Assembly: GCF_050613145.1 (NCBI RefSeq)
Contig: NZ_CP192507.1
Location: 1,860,001-1,924,000 of the forward strand
From: Lysinibacillus_B sp050613145
GTDB taxonomy: Bacteria; Bacillota; Bacilli; Bacillales_A; Planococcaceae
Direction: 5' to 3'
DNA length: 64,000 nucleotides
Shown here piece by piece: positions 1 to 8,346 of the stretch. Made by a program: the position numbers and the translations under genes. The notes under the pieces are model-generated. The model ran no database searches, was not told the origin of the DNA, and saw nothing but the letters and a program-made list of their open reading frames with translations. Every line of letters begins with the position of its first letter. The first letter of the stretch is position 1.

Positions 1-1670
1 CTACTGGTGGTACAGTTCACATTATCGCAAACAACATGATTGGTTTCACGACGGAACATTATGATTCACGTTCTTCTGTATATTCTTCTGACCCTGCAAA
101 AGGCTATGAAGTACCAGTTATTCATGTAAACGCAGATGCACCAGAAGCAGTAGCACAAGTAGGTCGCTTCGCTGCAGCGTACCGTCAAAAGTTCGGGAAA
201 GACATCGTAGTTGACTTAATTGGTTATCGCCGTTACGGTCACAACGAAACAGATGACCCAACAGTAACAAACCCAGATACTTACAAATTAGTAGCGAAAC
301 ATGATGTAATCCGTGTATTATACGGTACGGAGCTTGCGAACGCAGGTTTAGTAACGACGGATGAGGTAAAAGTATTAGATGCGAAAATTTATGCGGAAAT
401 GCAAGCTGCTTATGATCATGTGAAAGCAATGGCTGAAAAAGACGAGCATGCTCATATTGAAATGCCTGAAGAAGTAAAAGTTTCATTCCCTCAAATCGAT
501 ACAGCGGTTGGGGCAGAGCGTTTAGAAAAAATTAATGAAGAATTACTTCAATTTGAAGCCGGTTTTGAGCCACAAAACAAGCTTGGTAAAATTTTAGAAA
601 AACGCCGTGAAGCTTTCGCGACAGAAAAAATCGATTGGGGTCATGCGGAAACATTAGCATTTGCTACAATTATCCAAGATGGTCACCCAGTTCGTTTTAC
701 TGGTCAAGACGCACAGCGTGGTACGTTCTCACAACGTCACTTAGTATTACACGATAAAAACAATGGTCAGTTATTTACACCATTACACCATATTTCAGGT
801 GCGAACGCATCATTTACAGTGCACAACTCACCGCTTACTGAAGCTGGTGTTGTAGGCTTTGAATATGGATATAACCTTGAAAACCCTAACGTATTATCGA
901 TTTGGGAAGCACAATTTGGTGACTTTGCAAACATGGCACAAGTAATGTTCGATAACTTTATTTCAGCTGCTCGCTCGAAATGGGGTCAAAAATCAGGTTT
1001 AGTAATGCTATTACCACACGGATATGAAGGACAAGGTCCAGAGCACTCTTCAAGCCGTATGGAGCGTTTCTTACAGTTATCAGCTGAGAACAACTGGTTC
1101 GTAGTAGATTGCTCTAATGCAGCAAACTATTACCACTTATTACGTCGCCAAGCTACAATGTTAGGCACGGAAGGTGTACGCCCATTAGTTGTTGTTTCAC
1201 CAAAATCTTTACTTCGTCATCCACTTGCAGCAGCGTCAGCTGAAGAGTTAGCAAATGGCAAATTCCGCGAAGTAATCGAACAACCAACAACGGGCAAAAA
1301 TGTAGAAGCAGTTGAGAAAATCTTACTTGCTACTGGTAAAGTAACAATTGACCTTGCAGATCGCGTAAAAGATGGTGAAGGCTTCGACCACTTACACATC
1401 GTACGTGTAGAACAGCTTTACCCATTCCCAGCAGAGCAAGTGAAAGAAATCATTGCTCGTTATCCAAATGTAAAAGAAATCGTATGGGTACAGGAAGAGC
1501 CGAAGAACCAAGGTTCTTGGAACTATGTGCTGGAACATTTATATGAATTAGCTGAAGGTAAAAAAGTTCGTTATGTAGGTCGTCCTGCAATGAGCTCAAC
1601 TTCTGAAGGCGATGCAGATTCACATAAAACAGCTCAAGCTGCATTAGTAGCGGAAGCTGTATCAAAATAA
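1..1670 (+). CDS. odhA: 2-oxoglutarate dehydrogenase E1 component, 5'-truncated by window edge
   Basis: This is the thiamine-diphosphate-dependent E1 subunit that decarboxylates 2-oxoglutarate and passes succinyl to OdhB in the TCA cycle. The open frame continues in phase to the window edge (from base 3 it reads TGGTVHIIANN), so the first ATG at 36 is internal. About 555 C-terminal residues are present of a family length near 940. Visible family motifs are MIGFTT, RRYGHNE (E1 core, ThDP region) and the C-terminal transketolase-like half with HGYEGQGPEHSS and WVQEEPKNQG. It stops at 1668-1670, followed by a stem-loop and then odhB, the usual odhAB operon. Function is certain from family motifs and the neighbour; the N-terminus lies outside the window. 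Confidence 0.97.
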   Translation, partial: TGGTVHIIANNMIGFTTEHYDSRSSVYSSDPAKGYEVPVIHVNADAPEAVAQVGRFAAAYRQKFGKDIVVDLIGYRRYGHNETDDPTVTNPDTYKLVAKHDVIRVLYGTELANAGLVTTDEVKVLDAKIYAEMQAAYDHVKAMAEKDEHAHIEMPEEVKVSFPQIDTAVGAERLEKINEELLQFEAGFEPQNKLGKILEKRREAFATEKIDWGHAETLAFATIIQDGHPVRFTGQDAQRGTFSQRHLVLHDKNNGQLFTPLHHISGANASFTVHNSPLTEAGVVGFEYGYNLENPNVLSIWEAQFGDFANMAQVMFDNFISAARSKWGQKSGLVMLLPHGYEGQGPEHSSSRMERFLQLSAENNWFVVDCSNAANYYHLLRRQATMLGTEGVRPLVVVSPKSLLRHPLAAASAEELANGKFREVIEQPTTGKNVEAVEKILLATGKVTIDLADRVKDGEGFDHLHIVRVEQLYPFPAEQVKEIIARYPNVKEIVWVQEEPKNQGSWNYVLEHLYELAEGKKVRYVGRPAMSSTSEGDADSHKTAQAALVAEAVSK

Positions 1671-1692
1671 TATAATAAATTTTGTGAATAAT

Positions 1693-1714
1693 GGGCTACT
1701 TCCTGAAGTAGCCC
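1693..1714 (+). terminator. Intergenic stem-loop between odhA and odhB
   Basis: A perfect 10-bp stem (GGGCTACTTC / GAAGTAGCCC) with a 2-nt loop lies 22 bp after odhA. No clean U-run follows, so it is more likely an mRNA-stability or partial attenuation hairpin within the odhAB operon than a full terminator. Confidence 0.55.
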
Positions 1715-1768
1715 GCCCATTTGCTTTATACTAAAACAGCAAATGGTATATCAAAGGAGGATATTAAA

Positions 1769-3013
1769 GTGGCTGAAATCAAAGTCCCTGAACTAGCAGA
1801 ATCTATTACAGAAGGTACAATTGCCCAGTGGGTGAAAAAAGTTGGAGATCGCGTAGAAAAAGGCGAATTCATCGTAGAATTAGAAACAGATAAAGTAAAC
1901 GCTGAAATCATCTCTGAAGAAGCAGGGGTATTACAACAAATTTTAGCTGAAGAAGGCGATACAGTACTTGTAGGTCAAGTAATCGCAGTAGTAGAAGCAG
2001 GCGAAGGTGCAGCACCAGCACCAGAAGCACCAGTAGCTGAAGCAGCACCGGCACCAGAAGCGCCAAAAGCGGCAGCACCAGCACCAACACCAGTTGTGGA
2101 AGAAACTTCAGGTGAGCGCGTAGTAGCTTCTCCGGCAGCTCGTAAATTAGCGCGTGAAAAAGGCATCAATTTAGCAGCTATCTCACCAGTAGATCCACAA
2201 GGGCGTGTACGTGTACAAGACGTAGCAGCACATGGAACTGCACCAGCGGCTCCTGTAGCAGCAGCACCAGTAGCGACAACAGGTCCAGTTATTTTCACAC
2301 CTGCAGCTGAAACAGATCGTGTAACAATTGAGAAAATGTCTCGTCGTCGTCAGACAATTGCAAAACGTTTATTAGAAGTGAAACAATCAACAGCGATGTT
2401 AACGACTTTCAACGAAATCGACATGACAAATATCATGGCATTACGTAAACGTAAACAAGAGCAATTCGTAAAAGATAACGACATCAAACTTGGTTTCATG
2501 TCATTCTTCACAAAAGCGGTTGTAGCAGCACTTAAGAAATATCCTTATGTAAATGCACAAATCGTTGGTGACGAAATTCACTTAAATAACTTCTTTGATA
2601 TCGGTGTAGCTGTATCAACGGAAGAAGGTTTAGTAGTACCAGTTGTACGCGATGCAAATGCGAAAAACTTTGCGCAAATCGAAAAAGATATCGCAGAGTT
2701 AGCAGGAAAAGCGCGCGACAAAAAATTAGGCTTAAACGACATGGCTGGTGGTTCATTTACAATCACTAACGGTGGTGTATTCGGTTCATTAATGTCAACA
2801 CCAATCATGAACGGTACACAAGCTGGTATCCTTGGTATGCACTCAATCGTAAACCGTCCAGTAGCTGTAAACGGCGAAGTTCAAATCCGTCCAATGATGT
2901 ACGTGGCACTTTCTTATGACCACCGTATCATCGATGGTAAAGATTCTGTAGGCTTCTTAAAAACAGTTAAAGAGTTAATTGAGAACCCAGAAGATTTATT
3001 ATTAAATTCATAA
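1769..3013 (+). CDS. odhB: Dihydrolipoyllysine-residue succinyltransferase, E2 of 2-oxoglutarate dehydrogenase
   Basis: This E2 core enzyme transfers succinyl from E1 to CoA via a lipoyl arm. The GTG at 1769 is the start: AAAGGAGG lies 8 bp upstream, and the in-frame ATG-side extension back to 1721 runs into the odhA-odhB hairpin. It encodes 414 aa. Order: lipoyl domain (about 1-75, lipoylated lysine K42 in ETDKV), Ala/Pro-rich hinge, peripheral subunit-binding domain (SPAARKLAREKG, about 125-160), second Ala/Pro hinge, and catalytic domain with the C-terminal DHRIIDG active-site motif. It is co-transcribed with odhA and closed by a strong terminator. The length is normal and nothing is missing. 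Confidence 0.97.
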   Translation: MAEIKVPELAESITEGTIAQWVKKVGDRVEKGEFIVELETDKVNAEIISEEAGVLQQILAEEGDTVLVGQVIAVVEAGEGAAPAPEAPVAEAAPAPEAPKAAAPAPTPVVEETSGERVVASPAARKLAREKGINLAAISPVDPQGRVRVQDVAAHGTAPAAPVAAAPVATTGPVIFTPAAETDRVTIEKMSRRRQTIAKRLLEVKQSTAMLTTFNEIDMTNIMALRKRKQEQFVKDNDIKLGFMSFFTKAVVAALKKYPYVNAQIVGDEIHLNNFFDIGVAVSTEEGLVVPVVRDANAKNFAQIEKDIAELAGKARDKKLGLNDMAGGSFTITNGGVFGSLMSTPIMNGTQAGILGMHSIVNRPVAVNGEVQIRPMMYVALSYDHRIIDGKDSVGFLKTVKELIENPEDLLLNS

Positions 3014-3024
3014 TGAATACAATG

Positions 3025-3056
3025 AAAGCCTCTAACAAATTTTGTTAGAGGCTTTT
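3025..3056 (+). terminator. Rho-independent terminator of odhAB
   Basis: A 15-bp stem beginning AAAGCCTCTAACAAA pairs across a 2-nt loop and ends in TTTTT. It lies 12 bp after the odhB stop. Confidence 0.93.
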
Positions 3057-3111
3057 TGTATTTTGATATCGTATCATCAGATTGAAAAATAAATGAGAAT
3101 AATGCAAATTG

Positions 3112-3675
3112 TTATATTGGTGGTTCATCACCGTAACTTGGGGTTGATTTCCGTTCCAGCTGGGCGCTTTCCGGGGGGCGTCCGATGAGCCGCTTCCCTC
3201 GCTACGCTCAGTCCAGGGTCTCATCTAGGACGCTAATCCCCCAGGAGTCGCCCAGCTTCCACTCCAATCAATAAACACTTTATTTCATCAATTCGTAATG
3301 AACAAAAAATACAAAAATAGTAAAAAGTATTGAATAGAATAAGTATTGTGACCTTTATACTTCACCACAGTACGTTTCCGTTGTGAAGTAAAGCTTGGCT
3401 TCTATGACAATAGTACGCTATGGCAAAAAATGAATACTTCTTCATCATAATCTGTGTTCCACCTATAGCAAACAATTTATGTAGAAGTAGGTAGCACATG
3501 GAACGGAGAGCGGTGACTCCAGCGGGAATTGCATGAGCTGAAGGCCCCGCAGGAGTGAGGGACGAACGACGAGGAGACTGAAGCCATGCCCGCGGAAAGC
3601 ATCCGCTCGGAGTGGAGTGTGCCATGTATATAAGGCAACCCCGACTTTTGGTGATGAACCATATTGGTGAAGACG
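3112..3675. repeat. GC-rich repeat element with inverted tips (copy 1)
   Basis: A noncoding block of about 560 bp between odhB and the lysine operon. Its tips are imperfect inverted repeats: GGTTCATCACC...CTTGGGGTTG near 3122-3147 and CCCCGACTTTTGGTGATG near 3640-3657. Inside are two GC-rich palindromic cores (about 3148-3270 and 3497-3630), far richer in G+C than the surroundings. The second core shares short strings (CCCCGCAGGAG, CGACGAGGAG, CGGAAAGC) with the arms at 12.5-13.2 and 17.2-17.8 kb, and 3405-3440 resembles 17397-17430. Apparent ORFs inside are chance. Similar GC-rich intergenic repeats are common in Bacillaceae, as I recall; the mechanism is unknown. Confidence 0.65.
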
Positions 3676-3907
3676 ATTATTCAATTAACCGTATAGTTAT
3701 ATATGCAGAGATAAGAAGAATTAGCGCAGTTGGTCATACAGAAGTGTTAGCTAATCATATATTTTTATGTGTCAGTCGAGATTATCGCGACATTAGTCCT
3801 GCTATAAGATTTTACTGAGATGTGAATCAAACACTTGAATTAAATGGAAATATTCGTGGAATTAAGCGTTTTTGAGTATATTTATTCATGTGTCAGAAAA
3901 ATGAATA

Positions 3908-3936
3908 TTGACACAAAAATTAGAATGTTGTAATAT
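3908..3936 (+). promoter_or_regulatory. SigmaA promoter of the lysine-riboswitch operon
   Basis: TTGACA (3908-3913), a 17-bp spacer and TAATAT (3931-3936), placing the transcription start about 3943, just before the riboswitch. Confidence 0.85.
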
Positions 3937-3960
3937 TCTATTATCAATTTAATAACTAAG

Positions 3961-4226
3961 CCTCACAATCTCGTGAGGTAGAGGCGCGGTATTTATTAGT
4001 TTTTCATAGAGTTTAGAGCAAACGATGAAATGAAAGAGAAGGGAATATCGCCGAAGTGTGTTTGTAGGCTCACTACGATACACTGGGTTTGCAATGAATA
4101 ATTGCAGGACTGTCTTGTTTGATTCTTCCCGTTCATTCAAGGTGTGCTATCTCAATATGGGAACTAGAGGATATGGGCTAATAATAATTATGCGACCTTA
4201 CGTTCTTCTAAGGTCGCTTTATTTAT
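3961..4226 (+). promoter_or_regulatory. Lysine (L-box) riboswitch with expression-platform terminator
   Basis: The leader carries the L-box landmarks in order: GAGGTAGAGGCGCG (3975-), TTATTAGT, GGGAATATCGCCGAAG (about 4040), CTGGGTTTGCAATG (4083-) and GTGCTATCTC (4144-4153). P1 pairs GAGGTAG (3975-3981) with CTATCTC (4147-4153). A 9-bp GC-rich terminator (4192-4200 with 4209-4217, then TTTATTTATT) follows. Known mechanism of the class: lysine binding favours the terminator. It sits directly upstream of the amino-acid ABC transporter, so lysine or a close analogue is the likely substrate. Confidence 0.92.
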
Positions 4227-4258
4227 TGCCTAAACTATCAGAAAAAGGAGAGAATTGT

Positions 4259-5110
4259 ATGAAAAAGAAGCTATTAGTATTAATGGCTGCAATGATGACT
4301 ATGTTAATTCTTGCAGCATGTGGATCTGATGAAGGGCAAACAGGATCATCGTCAGACGAAAATGGGAAAGAAGAGAGCAATGTATTACGTATTGGAATGG
4401 AAGCGGGTTATGCGCCATTTAACTGGACTCAAATGAATGATTCTAACGGTGCAGTAAAAATTGATGGTTCAAACGAGTATGCAGGCGGTTATGATGTAGA
4501 AATCGCTAAAAAGGTAGCAGCAGAGCTTGGAAAAGAGTTAGTTATTGTTAAAACTGAGTGGGATGGTTTAGTACCAGCACTTCAATCAGGTGTAGTAGAT
4601 GCGATTATTGCAGGGATGAGTCCAACAAAAGAGCGTAAAGAGTCAATTGACTTCACAGAAAACTACTATACTTCTGATTTTGTCATGGTAGTAAAAAAAG
4701 GTGGCGCTTATGAAAAGGCTAAAACATTAGCTGATTTTACGGGAGCAAAAATTACAGCACAATTAAATACAACAAACTACGATGTAATTGATCAAATTCC
4801 AGGCGTTAAAAAAGAAGTGGCGATGGATAATTTCCCAGCAATGCGTGTAGCAGTTGAAACAGGTGCAGTTGATGGTTATGTAGCGGAGCGTCCAGAAGCG
4901 ATTTCTGCAGCAGCAGCAAATAGCAACTTCACTTATACTGAACTAGAAGAAGGCTTTGAAGTATCTGAAGAGCAAGTATCAGTAGCAATCGGAATTCGTA
5001 AAGGCGATTCAAACAAAGATAAAATGAACGAAATTTTAACAGGCATCTCAGAAGAGGAACGCCAAACATTAATGGAAGCAGCGATTGCAAACCAACCAGC
5101 ACAACAATAA
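4259..5110 (+). CDS. Amino-acid ABC transporter substrate-binding lipoprotein (probable lysine)
   Basis: This is an extracellular lipid-anchored binding protein that delivers an amino acid to the adjacent permease. The start is ATG 4259 with AAAGGAGAG upstream; the longer in-frame extension to 4058 is riboswitch RNA. It encodes 283 aa with a lipoprotein signal MKKKLLVLMAAMM..LAAC (lipid-anchored C21), an acidic Ser-rich linker and a polar amino-acid binding domain (about 46-280: RIGMEAGYAPFNW, GGYDVEIAKKVA, GMSPTKERKESIDFTENYY). The operon is SBP-permease-ATPase. The upstream L-box riboswitch is the main argument for lysine; the sequence alone gives only the polar amino-acid family. Confidence 0.9.
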   Translation: MKKKLLVLMAAMMTMLILAACGSDEGQTGSSSDENGKEESNVLRIGMEAGYAPFNWTQMNDSNGAVKIDGSNEYAGGYDVEIAKKVAAELGKELVIVKTEWDGLVPALQSGVVDAIIAGMSPTKERKESIDFTENYYTSDFVMVVKKGGAYEKAKTLADFTGAKITAQLNTTNYDVIDQIPGVKKEVAMDNFPAMRVAVETGAVDGYVAERPEAISAAAANSNFTYTELEEGFEVSEEQVSVAIGIRKGDSNKDKMNEILTGISEEERQTLMEAAIANQPAQQ

Positions 5111-5116
5111 TAAATG

Positions 5117-5148
5117 GAACTAGCCGCACAAATTTTGGCGGCTAGTTC
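5117..5148 (+). terminator. Intercistronic hairpin after the binding-protein gene
   Basis: A perfect 11-bp stem GAACTAGCCGC (5117-5127) / GCGGCTAGTTC (5138-5148), followed by ATTTAAAA. The weak U-tract suggests partial termination or 3'-end protection, giving excess binding protein over permease, as is common in such operons (inference). Confidence 0.65.
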
Positions 5149-5186
5149 ATTTAAAAGACAGTGATACGGCTGTTAGGAGGATTTTT

Positions 5187-5915
5187 ATGAGTTTAGAGAC
5201 CATTCTCTCAATATTACAAAATAACTGGCCAATGTTTTTACGTGGCGCGTATATGACATTAGCTATCGCAATTATTAGTACAATTATTGGTGCTCTGATC
5301 GGATTTTTTATCGGTATTATGCACACCATTCCGGTACGTAAGCGTTCAATTAAAAGTGTAGTACTAAAAGTGTTTAACTTTCTTTTAACGGTTTATGTGG
5401 AAGTATTCCGTGGCACACCAATGATTGTACAGGCGATGGTTGTATTCTATGGCCTTTATGCATACGGGGTTGAATTAGACCGGTTTGTAGCAGCGCTTGT
5501 GGTTGTCGGTTTAAATACAGGTGCTTATATGGCCGAGATTGTACGCGGTGGTATCGTATCCGTTGATAAAGGGCAATATGAAGCAGCTCAAGCGATTGGT
5601 ATGAATCACTTCCAAATCATGATTTATGTTGTGTTACCACAAGTAGCACGCAACATTTTACCTGCTACAGGGAACCAATTAGTAATGAATATTAAAGATA
5701 CGGCTGTACTGAATGTAATCAGTGTAACGGAGCTATTTTTCCAGACAAAATCCGTTGCAGGTGCGAATTTTAAATTTGCGGAAAGCTTCTTTATCGCAAG
5801 CTGCATTTATTTAATTATGACATTTACCGCTACACGCTTACTTCGTTGGATGGAGCGTAAATTAGATGGTCCGAATTCTTATAAAGTTGAACAAACGACA
5901 ACGAAAGAAAACTAA
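5187..5915 (+). CDS. Amino-acid ABC transporter permease (HisM/GlnP type)
   Basis: A membrane component of 242 aa. Hydrophobic segments at about 22-45, 60-85, 90-112 and 195-220 form a typical BPD_transp_1 fold. The cytoplasmic EAA loop that docks on the ATPase is visible as EAAQAIGM..........LPQ (about 131-151). ATG 5187 follows TTAGGAGG. It is the second gene of the lysine-riboswitch operon; a single permease gene implies a homodimer. Confidence 0.92.
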   Translation: MSLETILSILQNNWPMFLRGAYMTLAIAIISTIIGALIGFFIGIMHTIPVRKRSIKSVVLKVFNFLLTVYVEVFRGTPMIVQAMVVFYGLYAYGVELDRFVAALVVVGLNTGAYMAEIVRGGIVSVDKGQYEAAQAIGMNHFQIMIYVVLPQVARNILPATGNQLVMNIKDTAVLNVISVTELFFQTKSVAGANFKFAESFFIASCIYLIMTFTATRLLRWMERKLDGPNSYKVEQTTTKEN

Positions 5916-5935
5916 TTAGATAAGGGGCATCAATT

Positions 5936-6670
5936 ATGGAAACTGTAATAGAAATTAAACATTTAAGTAAGTCATTTGGTCATCATGAAGTATTAAAAGA
6001 TGTAAACTTCAATGTTCGTAAAGGCGAGGTTGTTTGTTTAATCGGCTCTTCTGGATCGGGTAAATCAACATTATTACGTTGCATTAATTTACTTGAAAAG
6101 CCAAGTGGTGGCGAAATTATTTATAAAGGCGAAAATATTTTAGATGACAAGCATGATATTGAAAAATATCGTACACATTTAGGAATGGTGTTTCAACAAT
6201 TTAATTTATTTAATAATTTAGATGTGCTCGGTAACTGCATTGTCGGTCAGCAAAAAGTGTTGAAGCGCTCTAAAGCAGAAGCTACGGAGAAAGCATTAAA
6301 ATACTTAAACATCGTCGGGATGGATAAATATAAAAATGCAAAACCTCGTCAATTATCAGGTGGTCAAAAGCAACGTGTTGCGATTGCCCGAGCATTAGCA
6401 ATGGACCCAGATGTGATGCTGTTTGATGAGCCGACATCCGCACTTGACCCAGAAATGGTAGGGGAAGTATTAAAAGTAATGCGTATGCTTGCGGATGAAG
6501 GGAATACAATGCTTATCGTTACACATGAAATGGAATTTGCTCGTGAAGTATCTGACCGAATTGTTTTTATGGACAAAGGGGTTATTGTAGAAGAAGGACA
6601 TCCAGACCAAGTACTCGTAAATCCACAGCATGAACGAACAAAAGAATTTTTAAAGCGTACATTAAAGTAA
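5936..6670 (+). CDS. Amino-acid ABC transporter ATP-binding protein (GlnQ/HisP type)
   Basis: The 244-aa ATPase that energises uptake. Walker A GSSGSGKST (about 37-45), Q-loop MVFQQFN, signature LSGGQKQR (about 141), Walker B VMLFDEPTSALD and H-loop THEM are all intact. It is closest to the polar amino-acid importer ATPases. It is the third gene of the operon, 20 bp after the permease, and is followed at once by a terminator. Confidence 0.94.
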   Translation: METVIEIKHLSKSFGHHEVLKDVNFNVRKGEVVCLIGSSGSGKSTLLRCINLLEKPSGGEIIYKGENILDDKHDIEKYRTHLGMVFQQFNLFNNLDVLGNCIVGQQKVLKRSKAEATEKALKYLNIVGMDKYKNAKPRQLSGGQKQRVAIARALAMDPDVMLFDEPTSALDPEMVGEVLKVMRMLADEGNTMLIVTHEMEFAREVSDRIVFMDKGVIVEEGHPDQVLVNPQHERTKEFLKRTLK

Positions 6671-6672
6671 AA

Positions 6673-6703
6673 AAAATCGACAAGGCGTAAGCTTGTCGAT
6701 TTT
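6673..6703 (+). terminator. Terminator of the lysine transporter operon, bidirectional
   Basis: A 12-bp stem AAAATCGACAAG / CTTGTCGATTTT with a 7-nt loop, flanked by A-run and U-run. It can also end the convergent small gene at 6706-6801. Confidence 0.9.
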
Positions 6704-6705
6704 CA

Positions 6706-6801
6706 TTATTTACGAGAATTCCATTCTGATATGAGTATAAATATAATAGCAAATGCAAATGCAATAGCGAAAAACCATGCAGGGACACTACCGAATGCCA
6801 T
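6706..6801 (-). CDS. 31-aa single-pass membrane microprotein
   Basis: A short ORF on the reverse strand starting ATG GCA TTC GGT, with AGAGGTGA 5 bp upstream and TAA at 6708-6706. The protein begins MAFGSVPAWFF, continues as an Ala/Phe/Ile-rich hydrophobic helix (about residues 9-25) and ends in the charged tail SEWNSRK. It is tail-to-tail with the lysine transporter and shares its terminator. The function is unknown. Evidence is the ribosome-binding site, the helix-plus-charged-tail pattern and the fit between neighbours. Confidence 0.6.
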   Translation of the reverse strand: MAFGSVPAWFFAIAFAFAIIFILISEWNSRK

Positions 6802-6966
6802 AAAATCACCTCTACTCTCTAGTGTAGCATGCTAGCAGTTTCTCAGCATAATAAAAGTGCAATATTTTTACTGAATTACACGTTTCAGTACACAATCATC
6901 CGAAAATCGTTTAAAATAAACTATAGATGTTAGAGAAGATTTCTCTATAAAAAGTGAGGTATCATA

Positions 6967-7164
6967 ATGTTACATTTAAATTGGAAAGACGCACCAACGA
7001 TTCGTACAGTAAAATGTGTACACACAAATGCATCAAAGTATTTAGTATCAAATGTATTAACAGTTGGTAAAGAATACGAAGTGAAAAATGAAACAGAAGA
7101 ATTCATTTTCGTCATCGATAACACAGGAAAAGTTGGCGGTTACTACAAAGAGTATTTTGAATAA
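6967..7164 (+). CDS. Small conserved cytoplasmic protein (DUF6501-like)
   Basis: A 65-aa soluble protein with ATG 6967 preceded by AAGTGAGGT. It has the pattern of a small beta-rich family in Bacillales that I recall as DUF6501: W-x-D-x-P-T-x-R-x-V-K-C near the N-terminus, then VGKEYEVKNETEEF and a KVGGYYKEYFE tail. The function is not known. It is monocistronic, with its own terminator. Confidence 0.75.
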   Translation: MLHLNWKDAPTIRTVKCVHTNASKYLVSNVLTVGKEYEVKNETEEFIFVIDNTGKVGGYYKEYFE

Positions 7165-7169
7165 AAGAG

Positions 7170-7206
7170 AAAAGCCGGTTCGCATGCGGAATGTGAACCG
7201 GCTTTT
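7170..7206 (+). terminator. Bidirectional terminator
   Basis: AAAAGCCGGTTC (7170-7181) pairs with GAACCGGCTTTT (7195-7206). It serves the small gene on + and the TelA-like gene on -. Confidence 0.9.
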
Positions 7207-7239
7207 AGTTGGTAGAACGCTAAATAATGATACTTTATA

Positions 7240-8346
7240 TTATATAAGCGTAGATTCGGTTTGCTTCCGTTTTTCGTTAGCCACTGCTTGGACACGTAGC
7301 GTTTCTTCCAAGTCTTGCAGTAGTTTAAGCTGCGTTTCTTTAAAGTGGTCGACCGCTTCATGTGTAATACCTGTACTTGACCGCTTTATGTCTTTAGATG
7401 TAATACTCGCCATTTTTGCATTTTTACGCATTAATTCGTCGGAAGCTTTTAGGAGTCTTTCCTGTGCAGCATTTGCCCGGCGCTGCTGATTCATGCTAAG
7501 AAGCATAGATATTTGCGATTGCCAAAGGGGGATTGTAGACATAACTGACGTTTGAATTTTATCAATTAGCATTTGATGTGTCTGTTGAATCATCCGAATT
7601 TGCGGAGCAGACTGAATGGCAATTTCACGAGAAATTTCTAAATCATATATGCGACGATCCACCCATTCCAACCGCATATACCAATCTTGCAGTTCTTGTT
7701 GTACCATAGGATTTTCACTTGTACTGGCTGTTTGCTGCATAGCAGGGAGTACATGATGCTGAATTTCGTGCCGCTTCCTTTCACCCGCTGCAATATAAAT
7801 ATTGATCTCATGAAAATAATCTTCATTTAATTTATAAAGTTCATCTAGCATAGCAAAATCCGCAAGTAAACCTTCCTTTGCATGTGATAGCTTAATACCT
7901 AAGCGTTCAATATGTTTACTTAGGCGTCTATAATTAGACATGGTTTGTTGGATAGAAGCTGTTTGCCGATTAAATAATTTCCCAAAAAAGCTCTTTTTGT
8001 TTTCAATTAATGCATCTGGATTGATTTGATCGAGCTGTTCCATCAATTGAAATAAAATATCACCAATTGCTGAAGTATCTTTTCGTTGAACATGTATTAA
8101 TAATTTGGTTGAAAAGTTTTTTAAAGCTTGTTGTGCAAGCTTTCCAAAAGAAATAATGTCTTCGTAATTTTTAATATCGAGTTGTCCGGCTAAATCGAGT
8201 GAACGTTTTTGGTTTAGTGGACTAAGTGCTGAAAATAGGGGAGTAGCAGAGTTGTTCTGTAACTGTGCCTCATATTCTTGCTTTGCTACTTCTGCTAATT
8301 GGCTACCTGACGACATAAAGGCGTCAAATGGGTTTTCTTGTATCAT
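7240..8346 (-). CDS. TelA/YceH-family toxic anion resistance protein
   Basis: A 368-aa cytoplasmic, largely alpha-helical protein of the TelA family. The Bacillus member YceH is linked to tellurite and toxic-anion or envelope-stress resistance, but the biochemical role is not established. Visible family features are NYEDIISFGKLAQ (about 60-75), the helical core LEWVDRRIYDLEISR (about 226-240), SAPQIRMIQQTH, and the basic segment MNQQRRANAAQERLLKASDEL. It forms a two-gene operon with the upstream XpaC-like gene, overlapping by 4 bp (8343-8346), so it is probably translationally coupled. Confidence 0.88.
   Translation of the reverse strand: MIQENPFDAFMSSGSQLAEVAKQEYEAQLQNNSATPLFSALSPLNQKRSLDLAGQLDIKNYEDIISFGKLAQQALKNFSTKLLIHVQRKDTSAIGDILFQLMEQLDQINPDALIENKKSFFGKLFNRQTASIQQTMSNYRRLSKHIERLGIKLSHAKEGLLADFAMLDELYKLNEDYFHEINIYIAAGERKRHEIQHHVLPAMQQTASTSENPMVQQELQDWYMRLEWVDRRIYDLEISREIAIQSAPQIRMIQQTHQMLIDKIQTSVMSTIPLWQSQISMLLSMNQQRRANAAQERLLKASDELMRKNAKMASITSKDIKRSSTGITHEAVDHFKETQLKLLQDLEETLRVQAVANEKRKQTESTLI

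Noticed and set aside
3612..3818. 68-codon ORF before the lysine operon
   Set aside because: Begins inside the repeat element, lacks a ribosome-binding site and has no recognisable family.
4058..4258. Upstream extension of the binding-protein frame
   Set aside because: This is riboswitch RNA; the signal peptide and ribosome-binding site fix the start at 4259.
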